Notes: a model not told the origin generated them from the letters alone. 64,000 nucleotides of DNA from Leeuwenhoekiella palythoae (GCF_900130045.1 NZ_FQXT01000006.1:3488-67487); one strand, 5' to 3'; shown: positions 1 through 9,082, numbered from the stretch's first letter. Numbers and translations: made by a program.

Positions 1-1872
1 ACCGAAGGCGACGGCAATCTAACGGATAACGGCGATGATACGTGGACTTTAGTTGTGCCAGATGCTAACGCACTTCCTGACGGAACTTACGATGTAATGG
101 CGACCGCTACGGATGCAGCCGGCAATAGCAGCAGTGATGCAACCACTGATGAATTAACGATCGATACTACTGCACCGACAGTTCCAACGGTTGATCTGTT
201 GACCACTAATGACAACACGCCAACCATTACCGGAACCGCGGATTCAGCAGATGATTTAACGGTGATGTTAAACGGTATAACCTATACCGAAGGCGACGGC
301 AATCTAACCGATAACGGTGATCATACGTGGACTTTAGTTGTGCCAGACGCCAATGCACTTCCAGACGGAACTTACGATGTGATGGCAACTGCCACGGATG
401 CAGCCGGCAACAGCAGTAGTGATGCAACGCTTGACGAATTGACTATTGATTCCACAGGACCTGGTATTCCAACAGTAAACAGTCAGACCACAGCAGACGT
501 TACTCCGACGATTACCGGAACTGCAGATTCTTCAGAGAGTTTGACCGTAAGCGTTAACAGTGTAACCTATGTAGAGGGTGATGGGAATTTGGTTGATAAT
601 GGCGATGATACATGGACGCTGACTATTCCTGATGGAAATGAGATAGAAGAAGGGACTTACGATGTGATGGCTCAAAGTAGTGATGGTGTGGGGAATACTT
701 CAGTAGATGCTACGATAGATGAGTTGGTAATCAACATAGGAATACCTTCAGGTGATGACAATCAGGTGTTCTGTTCAACAGATCCTGTGACGCTTCAGGA
801 TATTGTTTTAGATCAGTCAAACATTGTTTGGTATGATCAACAAACTGGAGGTGTTCAGCTTGATCCAACTACGCCTTTAGCAGATGGAGTCACCTATTAT
901 GCAGCTCTTGTAGTAGATGGAGTAGAGGGCAACGGTCGTTTTGGAGTAACTGTTATGCTCACGCAACCTACCACTGCGAGTATCGAAGCTTCACAGGCTA
1001 ATGCGTGCTTGGGCACTGAGATAATCTACACCACACAGTCTGGCATGTCAAATTATATGTGGACGATCACTTCAGGAGGTTCAATCACTTCGGGAGGTGG
1101 CCTAGATGATAATTTTGTGGCTGTAATTTGGGATATCCCAGGAAACAATACTGTAAGCGTGACTTATGACACAACACTTTCTTGTATCGTTGAAACTTCG
1201 GCTGATCTGGAAGTTATTGCAGAAGCTTGTTCTGATTTAAGTATTTCTAAATCGGTAAATCTAATGAATCCGGCAATTGGCGAACAGGTAACGTACTTAA
1301 TTGAAGTAACAAATACCGGCGAAACAGATATTACAAATATCCAAGTGAGTGAAGCCCTTCCGTCAGGTTTAGAGTTTGACAGTTTTACGGCACCAATTGG
1401 TAATTACAATCCGCTTACCGGAGTATGGACAATTCCTTCTTTAGCAGCAAATAGCAGCACAACATTAACAGTTGTAGCTACTGTTCTAAGCACAGGAGAC
1501 TATAGAAACGTAGCTGAAATAATCACTTCTACACCAATTGATAGCAATACCGGAAACAATACTTCAGAAGTAGAGATCGATCCTGATTGCTTGATGGTAT
1601 TCAATGAGTTTTCGCCAAACGGTGATGGGATGAACGATCTGTTTACGGTACGATGTATTGAAAAATACCCTAACAATACGGTAAATGTGTATAACAGAGT
1701 AGGACAGTTAGTCTTTACTGCTAGTGGTTATCTCAATACGTGGAATGGGGATTCTAATGTAGCTAACTCTATAAACAAATCCAGCGGTTTACCTGCAGGA
1801 ACCTATTACTACGCTATAGAGTTGGGCGAGGGTGAGCGTACCCTAACCGGTTGGATTTATATAGCTCGATAA
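1..1872 (+). CDS. T9SS type B secreted adhesin with tandem Ig-like repeats (5' end missing)
   Basis: The frame is open from base 1, so the N-terminus lies outside the window; 623 residues are visible. Two near-identical units and one diverged unit of exactly 95 residues (starting at residues 1, 96 and 191) contain TEGDGNLTDNG, DGTYDVMATATDAAG and DELTID, typical of bacterial Ig-like cell-surface repeats. A DUF11-type domain follows at about residues 412-520 (SISKSVN, EVTNTGETDITN). The end, from about residue 534, is a gliding-motility/CHU_C type sorting domain (FSPNGDGMNDLF, VYNRVGQLVF, LPAGTYYY), so the protein is inferred to be exported by the type IX system and held on the surface or released. 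The PorP/SprF and OmpA-like genes just downstream are the usual partners of type B clients. Its ligand is unknown. Confidence 0.93.
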   Translation, partial: TEGDGNLTDNGDDTWTLVVPDANALPDGTYDVMATATDAAGNSSSDATTDELTIDTTAPTVPTVDLLTTNDNTPTITGTADSADDLTVMLNGITYTEGDGNLTDNGDHTWTLVVPDANALPDGTYDVMATATDAAGNSSSDATLDELTIDSTGPGIPTVNSQTTADVTPTITGTADSSESLTVSVNSVTYVEGDGNLVDNGDDTWTLTIPDGNEIEEGTYDVMAQSSDGVGNTSVDATIDELVINIGIPSGDDNQVFCSTDPVTLQDIVLDQSNIVWYDQQTGGVQLDPTTPLADGVTYYAALVVDGVEGNGRFGVTVMLTQPTTASIEASQANACLGTEIIYTTQSGMSNYMWTITSGGSITSGGGLDDNFVAVIWDIPGNNTVSVTYDTTLSCIVETSADLEVIAEACSDLSISKSVNLMNPAIGEQVTYLIEVTNTGETDITNIQVSEALPSGLEFDSFTAPIGNYNPLTGVWTIPSLAANSSTTLTVVATVLSTGDYRNVAEIITSTPIDSNTGNNTSEVEIDPDCLMVFNEFSPNGDGMNDLFTVRCIEKYPNNTVNVYNRVGQLVFTASGYLNTWNGDSNVANSINKSSGLPAGTYYYAIELGEGERTLTGWIYIAR

Positions 1873-1904
1873 TAAATTAATTCTCTCATTAAAATTTAAT
1901 AATC

Positions 1905-2828
1905 ATGACAAAAATAGTCACAACCTTAATCAAACTGATGATTGTGGCGTGTAGTGCTGCCGGTATTTACGGGCAGCAGGCGCCCAACTATACGCAGTAT
2001 ATGTACAATACAATGACAGTGAACCCAGCTTATGCAGGCTCATCTGATGCATTGAACATTACAGCAAATTATAAAGCACAATTCACCGGGATTGACGGGG
2101 CACCAGAGACCATTAACTTAGGTCTGGAAACACCGGTAACCTATAATGTAGGTCTGGGTTTAAACATAACTCGGGATGCCTTAGGCCCTTCAGAAGACTT
2201 GAATATTGACGGAAACTTTTCCTATGCCATTCAGTTGGCTGAGCGTACGTATTTGTCTTTTGGTTTAAAAGCCGGTTTTAGAGTACTGAACGTTGATTTT
2301 AGAAAAGGGGTTTTTGATAATCCTAATGATCCTTCATTTATGAATAATATCAACAATCAATTTCTAGGTGTATTAGGAGCCGGGACGTATTTATATAGCG
2401 ATCAATGGTATTTAGGACTTTCAACGCCTAACTTTTTCTCACAGGAATATTATGATGAGGAAGATGATTTTGTGAACACAGAGCAGTTACACGTGTATCT
2501 CATTGGAGGATATATATTTGATATCAGTCAGAATACAAAATTCAAGCCGGCCGCTTTATTTGATTATGTAGAAGGTGCGCCTATAAGAGCAAATCTATCG
2601 GCTAATTTTCTTTTTCTGGAGCGCTTTACTATTGGGGCAGGGTACAGTATGGATGCCGCTGTGAGTGCATTGGCTGGCTTTCAGGTAACCAACAATATTT
2701 TTATAGGCTATGCGTACGATTATAATACTTCAGACTTTAATCAATACAATGAGGGGAGTCATGAGATCTTAATTAAGTTTTCTCTTGCTAGAAGACGAGG
2801 AGCAACTTTTTCACCAAGATTCTTTTAA
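1905..2828 (+). CDS. PorP/SprF family type IX secretion outer-membrane protein
   Basis: A 307-residue protein with a signal peptide (about residues 1-24, ending near AAGIYGQ) followed by the PorP/SprF start QAPNYTQYMYNTMTVNPAYAGS and alternating beta-barrel-like strands to the end. Members of this family sit in the outer membrane and help export or anchor one particular T9SS client. It starts 32 nt after the adhesin stop and ends 11 nt before the OmpA-like gene, so the three are almost surely one transcript. Several paralogues per genome are usual, so this copy is probably dedicated to the upstream adhesin (inference). It is not necessarily the core gliding gene sprF. Confidence 0.92.
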   Translation: MTKIVTTLIKLMIVACSAAGIYGQQAPNYTQYMYNTMTVNPAYAGSSDALNITANYKAQFTGIDGAPETINLGLETPVTYNVGLGLNITRDALGPSEDLNIDGNFSYAIQLAERTYLSFGLKAGFRVLNVDFRKGVFDNPNDPSFMNNINNQFLGVLGAGTYLYSDQWYLGLSTPNFFSQEYYDEEDDFVNTEQLHVYLIGGYIFDISQNTKFKPAALFDYVEGAPIRANLSANFLFLERFTIGAGYSMDAAVSALAGFQVTNNIFIGYAYDYNTSDFNQYNEGSHEILIKFSLARRRGATFSPRFF

Positions 2829-2839
2829 AATTGAGACCC

Positions 2840-4765
2840 ATGAGAACTATTTATATTTTACTACTATTTATAAGTGTTAATACTTTCGCACAAAGCAATC
2901 TAAAAAAGGCAAACGAACTTTATGATAGACATATTTATATAGAAGCTGCTCCGGCTTTTGAGAAATATATGGCTTCAGCAAAAAAAGAGAATGTAACGCC
3001 CGACATATATATGAAAATGGGTGATGTTTATTACAATCTTAAAGATTACTACAAGGCAAAAGAATACTATGAAATCTGGTATAAAAAGGTGGGGCCTAAC
3101 CAAGATAACTCTCAAGGATTTCAGTATTACGACACCTTGCGTTATCTCAAAGAATACGATAAAGCGAGCCAAGTGGTTGAATTGTATCTGAAAGAAAAAG
3201 GAACGCCCGAAATGCTCAACGCATATTATGAAGAAAAATCAAGATTTGAAGAATTGATTAAGGGGGACACCCTGTACACAATTAAAAATCTGGAATTGAA
3301 CTCACAGTATGCTGATTTTGGAGGTGCGATAAGTGAGGGTACATTTGTTTTTACTTCAGCCCGAAATAAAGAAGCTAATAAAATTTACGAGCGTGATAAT
3401 ACACCCTATTTAGCTATTTATAAGGCAGATATGAATGGTCCCGAATCCTTTTCGAATATTGGATTATTTAATAAAGAATTAGAAACACCATACCACGATG
3501 CAACCGTAAGTTTCTCACCTAATAGTAAATACATTTATTTTGCTTCGAGTGCTCAAGATAACAATAGAAAGATTTTTACGGGAGATAAGCGTAATTACTT
3601 CAATATTTATCGCGTAGATCTCACTGCAAAAAAAATCAAAAAAGAATTACTTCCTTTTAATGGAGAAACGTATTCTTCAGGACACCCTTTTGTAACCGAA
3701 GACGGTACCAAACTGTTTTTTGCTTCAGACATGCCGGGTGGTTACGGAAGAGCAGATATTTATGTTTGCGATATTTACGAGGACGGTACGTATTCAAAAC
3801 CACGAAATTTGGGCCCTTTGATCAATAGTATCGTTGATGATTATTTTCCGTTTTATAAGGATAACACCTTGTACTTTTCATCCGAAGGGCACGTAGGCTT
3901 TGGCGGACTAGACGTTTATAAAACTAATTTTCAAGACGGAATTTTTGGAGCCGTTATCAATCTGGGGCCTAACATCAATTCTAATGCAGACGATTTTGCT
4001 TATGTCGCTGGTTTAGAACCTGACTCGGGTTATTTTTCCTCGGACCGTGCTGGCGGAAAAGGTGGTGATGATATCTATAGTTTTAAATATAACGTAAAAG
4101 AATGTTTACAAACGATCACCGGTACGGTGTATGATCTAGAAACAAAAGAGATATTATCTGGCGCTAAAGTGACTGCCTATATTAATGGTGATCAGGTACA
4201 TCAAGAAGTGATTACCGATGAAAAGGGATCCTACACTATGATGTTAAACTGTGAAACTACCTATACCTTAGAGGCTACGAAAGCGGGCTATGGAGAAGAC
4301 GCTTTAGATTTTTCAACAGACTTGATTCCTGGTCATCTAATGGATATGGTTGACTTTAGGCTAAAAGATCTTTCAGAAATTTTTGTGACCGATGGAGATG
4401 TCGAAAAGATACGTATAGATCCCATTTACTTTGAATATTATCGGTACAATATAAACGACGTGGCTGCAATTCAGCTAAAGCGGGTCATTGAAGTGATGGA
4501 TTCTTATCCTGAAATGATCATTAAAATTGAATCGCACACTGATCAGCGCGGAACAGATTATTTTAATAAAACCCTATCCTCAAACAGGGCAAACTCAACA
4601 AAAGACTGGCTCATAGAAAATGGTATAGATCCTTCTCGTATAGAGAGTGCTATAGGCTATGGGGAGTCAAGACCCATACATATTTGTGATGAAGACGGAA
4701 AAACCTGTACAGAACTAGAATACTCTGAAAACAGGAGGTCTGAATTCATCGTTGTAAGCAGGTAA
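2840..4765 (+). CDS. OmpA family protein with TPR-like, PD40 and carboxypeptidase-regulatory-like domains
   Basis: The start is taken at the ATG at 2840 (MRTIYILLLFISVNTFAQ, a clean signal peptide); a TTG nine bases upstream is in frame but less likely. The order is a TPR-like helical region (about residues 20-140), PD40/WD40-like beta-propeller blades with repeated YFSS and ADIYV motifs (about 150-420), a carboxypeptidase regulatory-like fold (about 430-510), and a C-terminal OmpA domain with HTDQRG and the LSSNRA peptidoglycan-contact motif. The domain order resembles PorE/SprE-neighbourhood proteins that tie T9SS parts to peptidoglycan. It is the last gene of the adhesin-PorP operon and is followed by a strong terminator. 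The exact partner is inferred from position. Confidence 0.9.
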   Translation: MRTIYILLLFISVNTFAQSNLKKANELYDRHIYIEAAPAFEKYMASAKKENVTPDIYMKMGDVYYNLKDYYKAKEYYEIWYKKVGPNQDNSQGFQYYDTLRYLKEYDKASQVVELYLKEKGTPEMLNAYYEEKSRFEELIKGDTLYTIKNLELNSQYADFGGAISEGTFVFTSARNKEANKIYERDNTPYLAIYKADMNGPESFSNIGLFNKELETPYHDATVSFSPNSKYIYFASSAQDNNRKIFTGDKRNYFNIYRVDLTAKKIKKELLPFNGETYSSGHPFVTEDGTKLFFASDMPGGYGRADIYVCDIYEDGTYSKPRNLGPLINSIVDDYFPFYKDNTLYFSSEGHVGFGGLDVYKTNFQDGIFGAVINLGPNINSNADDFAYVAGLEPDSGYFSSDRAGGKGGDDIYSFKYNVKECLQTITGTVYDLETKEILSGAKVTAYINGDQVHQEVITDEKGSYTMMLNCETTYTLEATKAGYGEDALDFSTDLIPGHLMDMVDFRLKDLSEIFVTDGDVEKIRIDPIYFEYYRYNINDVAAIQLKRVIEVMDSYPEMIIKIESHTDQRGTDYFNKTLSSNRANSTKDWLIENGIDPSRIESAIGYGESRPIHICDEDGKTCTELEYSENRRSEFIVVSR

Positions 4766-4808
4766 TGAGAGGCGTTAGAATCATTTTTCTTCTTTGATTT
4801 TAACGTAG

Positions 4809-4840
4809 AAACTCCCTCTTTTGAGGGAGTTTCTTATTTT
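4809..4840 (+). terminator. Intrinsic terminator of the adhesin-PorP-OmpA operon
   Basis: Ten-base-pair perfect stem (AAACTCCCTC / GAGGGAGTTT) with a TTTT loop, followed by a T-rich run, 43 nt after the OmpA-like stop codon. Confidence 0.85.
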
Positions 4841-4912
4841 ATAGAATTCCAGTTTTAGCTCATAGATTTTAAGAAATACTGTTAAACTTCTTTATTGTTG
4901 AATATCACTTAG

Positions 4913-5072
4913 TATCTTTAGTTATAAATAATGCTAAAGATAGTCGGTTGATTTTGAGAAAAATGTAAACCGAAGCTTTAATACTATAAGCAGGCTAAAA
5001 CTAAACTTAACTTTGATTCATTAGCTGTAGGGGGCTCATGGATTTGTCTATAATAGTTAGCCTGCTTTTTCA
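4913..5072 (+). ncRNA. Candidate structured RNA, copy A
   Basis: Three successive inverted repeats lie in a gene-free stretch: TATCTTTAG/CTAAAGATA (4913-4921 with 4934-4942), TCGGTT/AACCGA (4944-4949 with 4968-4973), and a closing 11-bp stem AAGCAGGCTAA/TTAGCCTGCTT (4988-4998 with 5057-5067) followed by TTTTT-type tail. The interior of the last stem carries GCTGTAGGGGGC (5024-5035), which recurs in the same architecture at 7011-7022 after the next gene. The tail gives plus-strand orientation. An independent small RNA is inferred; comparison with the Rfam families 6S-Flavo and Flavo-1 would be informative. The first repeat overlaps a possible -7 box, so the true 5' end is uncertain. Confidence 0.5.
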
Positions 5073-5075
5073 TTT

Positions 5076-5375
5076 CATTGCTTAAACCCTTGTAACCCGA
5101 AACTTCCCTCAAAATTTAATAGGTACGTTGGATCAATCTTCGTATTCTTCCTTTGAGATAGTCAACTTTAAAATGTTCATTCCACCTTTAGTTTAAGTAG
5201 TAACTAGAGTATTGTTTATAATTATACCTTTCAAAAATAATATATGATTCAAATTACTTTTTTCAATAATTAAATTGAATCCCTTTTTCCTATAGATTTT
5301 CAGTAATAAAATTTCTAGTATTTTGTGGGCTTAATGTAACAAAGCGATTTTACCCTATAACGGTCACTACATACC
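5076..5375 (+). other. Gene-free leader region of the DASS transporter
   Basis: No supported ORF. AT-rich DNA. A spaced inverted repeat GATTCAA (5246-5252) / TTGAATC (5275-5281), with a nested TTCAAT/ATTGAA pair (5262-5279), might be an operator for the downstream transporter. No convincing TTG/TAnnTTTG pair was found. Confidence 0.4.
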
Positions 5376-6860
5376 ATGAAATTTAATAAGTTTATTTTCT
5401 TAGTACTGGGTCCTGTACTATTTTTAATACTGCAACAGTTAGACGCGCCAACCGGCATGTCACAGCCCGCTTACGATATTCTTTGCGTAACAATATGGAT
5501 GGCATTATGGTGGGTTACCGAAGTTGTACCTATCGCAGTGACTGCTTTGCTTCCTATTGTATTGTTTCCGCTTACGGGGGCGGTAGATATCTCAACAACT
5601 ACAGCATCGTATGGGCACAAATATGTGTTCTTGTATATGGGTGGTTTCATCTTAGCTATTGCAATTGAAAAATGGAACCTCCACAAGCGCATCGCTTTAC
5701 ACATCATCAAAATCATTGGGACTAATGTCAAAAATATTATTCTAGGTTTTATGGTGGCGACCGCATTTTTATCCATGTGGATTTCTAATACCGCTACTTC
5801 CGTAATGATGCTGCCCATAGGGATGTCAATCGTATCTCAATTAAAGGACAATCCCAATACTATTGCAGATGAGAATATGATTTTTGGGAAAGCACTGATG
5901 TTGGGTATTGCGTATAGCGCCTCAATAGGAGGTGTGGCAACTTTGATAGGAACGCCGCCAAACTTGGTTTTCGCCGGTTATATTGAAGAGGTTTATGCGA
6001 TAGATATTAGCTTTTTTCAGTGGTTTAAGTTCGGTTTTCCTATTAGTTTGATCTTGCTCGTTATCAGTTGGTGGTACCTCACAAACATTGCTTATTCTTT
6101 TAAACAGAAAGACTTTCCCGGCGGAAAAGCAGAAATCAATCGCTTGCTTAAGGAGTTGGGACCTATGCAGCGTGAAGAGAAAACGGTGTTGGTTGTTTTT
6201 ACAACTACGGCTATTTGCTGGATCACCAGATCTTTCTTCTTAGAAAATTGGTTTCCCGGCATTGATGATACCATCATTGCAATAGCAGCAGGTATTTTAC
6301 TATTTACACTGAATGCTTCCGGAAAAGGAAAACGCATTTTACACTGGGAGGAAGCTGTAAATATTCCTTGGGGAATCATTCTTCTTTTTGGCGGCGGAAT
6401 GGCTTTAGCTTCCGGATTTGAGGTTACAGGATTGGCAAAATGGTTCGGACTTCAGATGACTCTTTTAGATGCTTTACCGCTTTTATTGATTATTCTACTA
6501 GTGATTTTTAGTGTCAATTTTATTACAGAATTGACGTCAAATCTTGCCACCACAGCGATGTTGTTGCCTATTCTGGCACCAATAGCGCTAGAGCTTGATC
6601 TTAATCCTTATATGCTTCTTGTTGCAACCACAGTCGCCGCTTCTTGTGCATTTATGCTGCCGGTTGCTACGCCGCCTAACGCCGTAGTTTTTGGTTCAGG
6701 ATATCTTAAAATACCTGATATGGTAAAAGCCGGATTTTGGATGAATATTGTTTCAATAATCCTATTAACCCTGTTTGTATATTTTATGCTTCCTGTTGTT
6801 TGGGATTTTGACCCATATGGATTCAGTAAAAAGTTTGTAACCGAAGGAATATCAGGGTAA
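5376..6860 (+). CDS. DASS (SLC13) family sodium-coupled anion/dicarboxylate transporter
   Basis: A 494-residue, highly hydrophobic protein with the divalent-anion:Na+ symporter hallmarks. The first hairpin carries SNTATSVMMLP (about residue 145) and the second SNLATTAMLLP; LIGTPPN and ATPPNAV lie after each, as expected for the two inverted repeats that form the sodium and carboxylate sites. Likely substrates are C4-dicarboxylates, citrate or sulfate; the sequence does not decide among them. The gene stands alone, with RNA-like elements on both sides (4913-5072 and 6976-7064). A sodium-coupled importer fits the Nqr sodium pump encoded further on. Confidence 0.92.
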   Translation: MKFNKFIFLVLGPVLFLILQQLDAPTGMSQPAYDILCVTIWMALWWVTEVVPIAVTALLPIVLFPLTGAVDISTTTASYGHKYVFLYMGGFILAIAIEKWNLHKRIALHIIKIIGTNVKNIILGFMVATAFLSMWISNTATSVMMLPIGMSIVSQLKDNPNTIADENMIFGKALMLGIAYSASIGGVATLIGTPPNLVFAGYIEEVYAIDISFFQWFKFGFPISLILLVISWWYLTNIAYSFKQKDFPGGKAEINRLLKELGPMQREEKTVLVVFTTTAICWITRSFFLENWFPGIDDTIIAIAAGILLFTLNASGKGKRILHWEEAVNIPWGIILLFGGGMALASGFEVTGLAKWFGLQMTLLDALPLLLIILLVIFSVNFITELTSNLATTAMLLPILAPIALELDLNPYMLLVATTVAASCAFMLPVATPPNAVVFGSGYLKIPDMVKAGFWMNIVSIILLTLFVYFMLPVVWDFDPYGFSKKFVTEGISG

Positions 6861-6904
6861 GAATGCACTAAAGTATTAGTTATAATGTTAAAGTCGCTCT
6901 CCAT

Positions 6905-6925
6905 TACGGAATTCCGTACTTTTTT
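6905..6925 (+). terminator. Weak terminator-like palindrome after the DASS gene
   Basis: TACGGAATTCCGTA (6905-6918) is a perfect palindrome that can fold as a 5-bp stem with an AATT loop, followed by CTTTTTT. It lies 45 nt after the stop codon. The short stem keeps confidence low. Confidence 0.45.
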
Positions 6926-6975
6926 CTGAATGCTTCTTCTTTTATTTGCTACGGATTAGATTTAAGATCAAGAAC

Positions 6976-7064
6976 GAGCAGATTACTGTTACATTCTAAT
7001 AATTTTGTTGGCTGTAGGGGGCGTTGCAAAGCGATTAGTACAAACAGATCTGCTCTTCTTTTTT
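6976..7064 (+). ncRNA. Candidate structured RNA, copy B
   Basis: Closing stem GAGCAGAT (6976-6983) / ATCTGCTC (7048-7055), extended by CTGTT (6986-6990) / AACAG (7043-7047) across a 2-nt bulge, then TTCTTTTTT. The interior contains GCTGTAGGGGGC at 7011-7022, identical to copy A, with the same 21-22 nt spacing to the 3' stem. Stem sequences differ between copies while pairing is kept, which suggests a conserved RNA structure. The plus-strand U-tract sets orientation. It is convergent with rpe. Confidence 0.5.
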
Positions 7065-7095
7065 CACTACACCCAAAGCGATTGAACCCCAATAA

Positions 7096-7124
7096 AAAAG
7101 AGCTGTTTAGGAGATAAGCTCTTT
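7096..7124 (-). terminator. Intrinsic terminator overlapping the end of rpe
   Basis: On the minus strand AAAGAGCT pairs with AGCTCTTT around a 12-nt loop, followed by TTTATT. The upstream arm lies inside the last codons of rpe. Confidence 0.65.
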
Positions 7125-7766
7125 AATTGTTTTTATGGTTTCGGTTGGATTTTCAGCCTTAAAAATAAAGCTTCCGGCCACTAAAACATCTGCACCACTC
7201 TCTATCAATTGTTTTGCATTATGATCTGTCACTCCGCCATCAATTTCGATTAACGTATTGGCGTTATGTGTGAGAATGATCTCTTTTAATTCCCGCACTT
7301 TTCGGTAGGTGTTCTCTATGAACGATTGACCGCCAAACCCCGGATTTACACTCATGATTATGACTTGGTCGATGTCAGTAATTACATCTTTTAAAAGGTG
7401 TACTGGTGTGTGTGGATTAAGCGCTACTCCTGCTTTCATTCCTTCTGCTTTGATCGCCTGCAAGGTGCGGTGTAAATGGGTGCAAGCTTCGTAATGTACG
7501 GTAAGATTAGTGCTTCCTAAAGCTGCAAAAGTCTTGATATAGCGATCAGGATCTACAATCATTAGATGTACATCAATCACTTTTTTTGCGTGCTGCGTTA
7601 TGGCTTGAACCACCGGCATTCCAAAAGAGATATTGGGTACAAAAACACCGTCCATCACATCTACATGCAGCCAGTCTGCATCACTAGCGTTGACCATTTT
7701 AATATCGCGTTCAAGGTTTGCAAAATCAGCAGCCAAGATAGAAGGAGCAAGGTATTTAGGAGTCAT
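7107..7766 (-). CDS. rpe: Ribulose-phosphate 3-epimerase
   Basis: A 219-residue TIM-barrel protein of normal family length. It interconverts D-ribulose 5-phosphate and D-xylulose 5-phosphate in the cytosolic pentose phosphate pathway. Visible motifs are the N-terminal SILAADFANLE, the metal/catalytic HVDVMDGVFVPNISFG, the HLMI histidine, MSVNPGFGGQ and the phosphate-binding IDGGV with VAGS. It is transcribed alone, downstream of the sigma factor gene but separated from it by a terminator. A transketolase subunit of the same pathway is encoded at the right edge of the window. Confidence 0.97.
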   Translation of the reverse strand: MTPKYLAPSILAADFANLERDIKMVNASDADWLHVDVMDGVFVPNISFGMPVVQAITQHAKKVIDVHLMIVDPDRYIKTFAALGSTNLTVHYEACTHLHRTLQAIKAEGMKAGVALNPHTPVHLLKDVITDIDQVIIMSVNPGFGGQSFIENTYRKVRELKEIILTHNANTLIEIDGGVTDHNAKQLIESGADVLVAGSFIFKAENPTETIKTIKELIS

Positions 7767-7858
7767 ATCAAATTTTATTAATAGCGTAAATTTAAGAATT
7801 GCTGCTTTAGAAGTGGTGTCAATTTAGATTTATATCAGCTTAAATAGATACCATGAAA

Positions 7859-7883
7859 AATCCCCGGTAATCAGCCGGGGATT
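7859..7883 (-). terminator. Intrinsic terminator of the sigma factor gene
   Basis: Nine-base-pair stem (AATCCCCGG / CCGGGGATT) with a 7-nt loop; the minus strand then reads TTTTTCATGG-like, T-rich sequence. It lies about 130 nt past the rpoD stop. Confidence 0.75.
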
Positions 7884-8015
7884 CATTCATCAATCAAAAA
7901 ACGAACAGTTATGATGAACTGTTGTTACTTTAAATATTTTCTTGGGGTTTCAATATTAGTGCAATTTACTAAAAAGCTAGCGAAACACCCTATTTTTAAC
8001 GAATTCTTGTAAAAT

Positions 8016-8879
8016 CTAGCCTAAATAGGTTTTTAAAATTTTGCTGCGAGAGGTGTGTTTAAGTCTTCTGATCGCCTTTTCTTTAATTTGGCGTACACGC
8101 TCACGAGTAAGGTCAAAAGTCTCACCAATTTCTTCAAGAGTCATAGGGTGTTGATGACCTAAACCAAAATATAAACGCACAACATCAGCTTCGCGTGGTG
8201 TTAGCGTTTCTAGTGCACGTTCGATCTCTGTACTAAGGGATTCGCTAAGCAATTCACGGTCAGGGTTAGGAGACTCACCAGAGCGCAAAACATCATACAA
8301 GTTGGAATCTTCCCCTTCAATAAGTGGCGCATCCATACTTACGTGACGACCTGCATTCTTAAGCGATTCTTTTACCTCATTAACGGTCATATCAAGCTCT
8401 TTTGCAATTTCTTCAGGGCTTGGCGGACGTTCATTAGCTTGCTCTAGAAACGCGTAAGTTTTGTTGATTTTATTGATGCTTCCGATCTTGTTTAGTGGAA
8501 GACGCACAATGCGTGATTGCTCAGCTAATGCTTGTAAAATAGATTGTCTAATCCACCAAACAGCATAAGAGATAAATTTAAAACCGCGCGTTTCGTCAAA
8601 ACGCTGCGCAGCTTTGATAAGACCTAAATTTCCTTCATTAATCAAGTCAGGAAGTGTAAGCCCTTGGTTTTGATATTGTTTTGCAACAGAAACCACAAAA
8701 CGCAGGTTAGCTTTAGTCAATTTTTCTAAAGCACGCTGATCGCCTGCTTTAATACGTTGTGCTAATTCAACCTCCTCATCGGCAGTAATAAGGTCTACTT
8801 TACCAATTTCTTGTAAGTACTTGTCAAGCGAAGCGGTTTCTCTGTTGGTAACCTGTTTTGTAATCTTAAGTTGTCTCAT
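8016..8879 (-). CDS. rpoD: Primary sigma-70 factor RpoD/SigA, Bacteroidota type
   Basis: At 287 residues it is short because it begins directly at region 1.2 ([14 protein letters not shown]) and lacks region 1.1. Region 2 is complete ([50 protein letters not shown]), followed by region 3 and a region 4 helix-turn-helix ([23 protein letters not shown]). This is the class that recognises TAnnTTTG (-7) and TTG (-33) elements in Bacteroidota; matching boxes occur throughout this window. It is monocistronic, with its own terminator. The upstream gap (8880-9082) holds an ACCGG/CCGGT dyad but no clear promoter. Confidence 0.96.
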   Translation of the reverse strand: MRQLKITKQVTNRETASLDKYLQEIGKVDLITADEEVELAQRIKAGDQRALEKLTKANLRFVVSVAKQYQNQGLTLPDLINEGNLGLIKAAQRFDETRGFKFISYAVWWIRQSILQALAEQSRIVRLPLNKIGSINKINKTYAFLEQANERPPSPEEIAKELDMTVNEVKESLKNAGRHVSMDAPLIEGEDSNLYDVLRSGESPNPDRELLSESLSTEIERALETLTPREADVVRLYFGLGHQHPMTLEEIGETFDLTRERVRQIKEKAIRRLKHTSRSKILKTYLG

Positions 8880-9082
8880 AGGACCATCACATATTTAAAA
8901 TGTTCCACCGGATTGATTATACCGGTACTCAATGTTTGAATCGCAGCGGCAAAATGCGTAACTGCTGATTTACCTATTATACGTAAAGAGGTAATTAAAG
9001 GTTACAGAAATATTTAATTTTTTTTAGAAAATTTTAACAAATAGCTGAACGACTGATTTTTTCGCTTAAAGACCAAAATCTG

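Noticed and set aside
227-427. Antisense ORF within the adhesin repeats.
   Set aside because: It is a frame shadow of the repetitive GC-richer repeat coding sequence, with low-complexity composition and no start context.
5038-5085. A 15-codon ORF (MDLSIIVSLLFHFIA) inside RNA copy A, looking like a small hydrophobic type I toxin.
   Set aside because: Copy B has no corresponding ORF, there is no ribosome-binding site, and the reading frame runs through the stem and tail. The RNA structure explains the constraint better.
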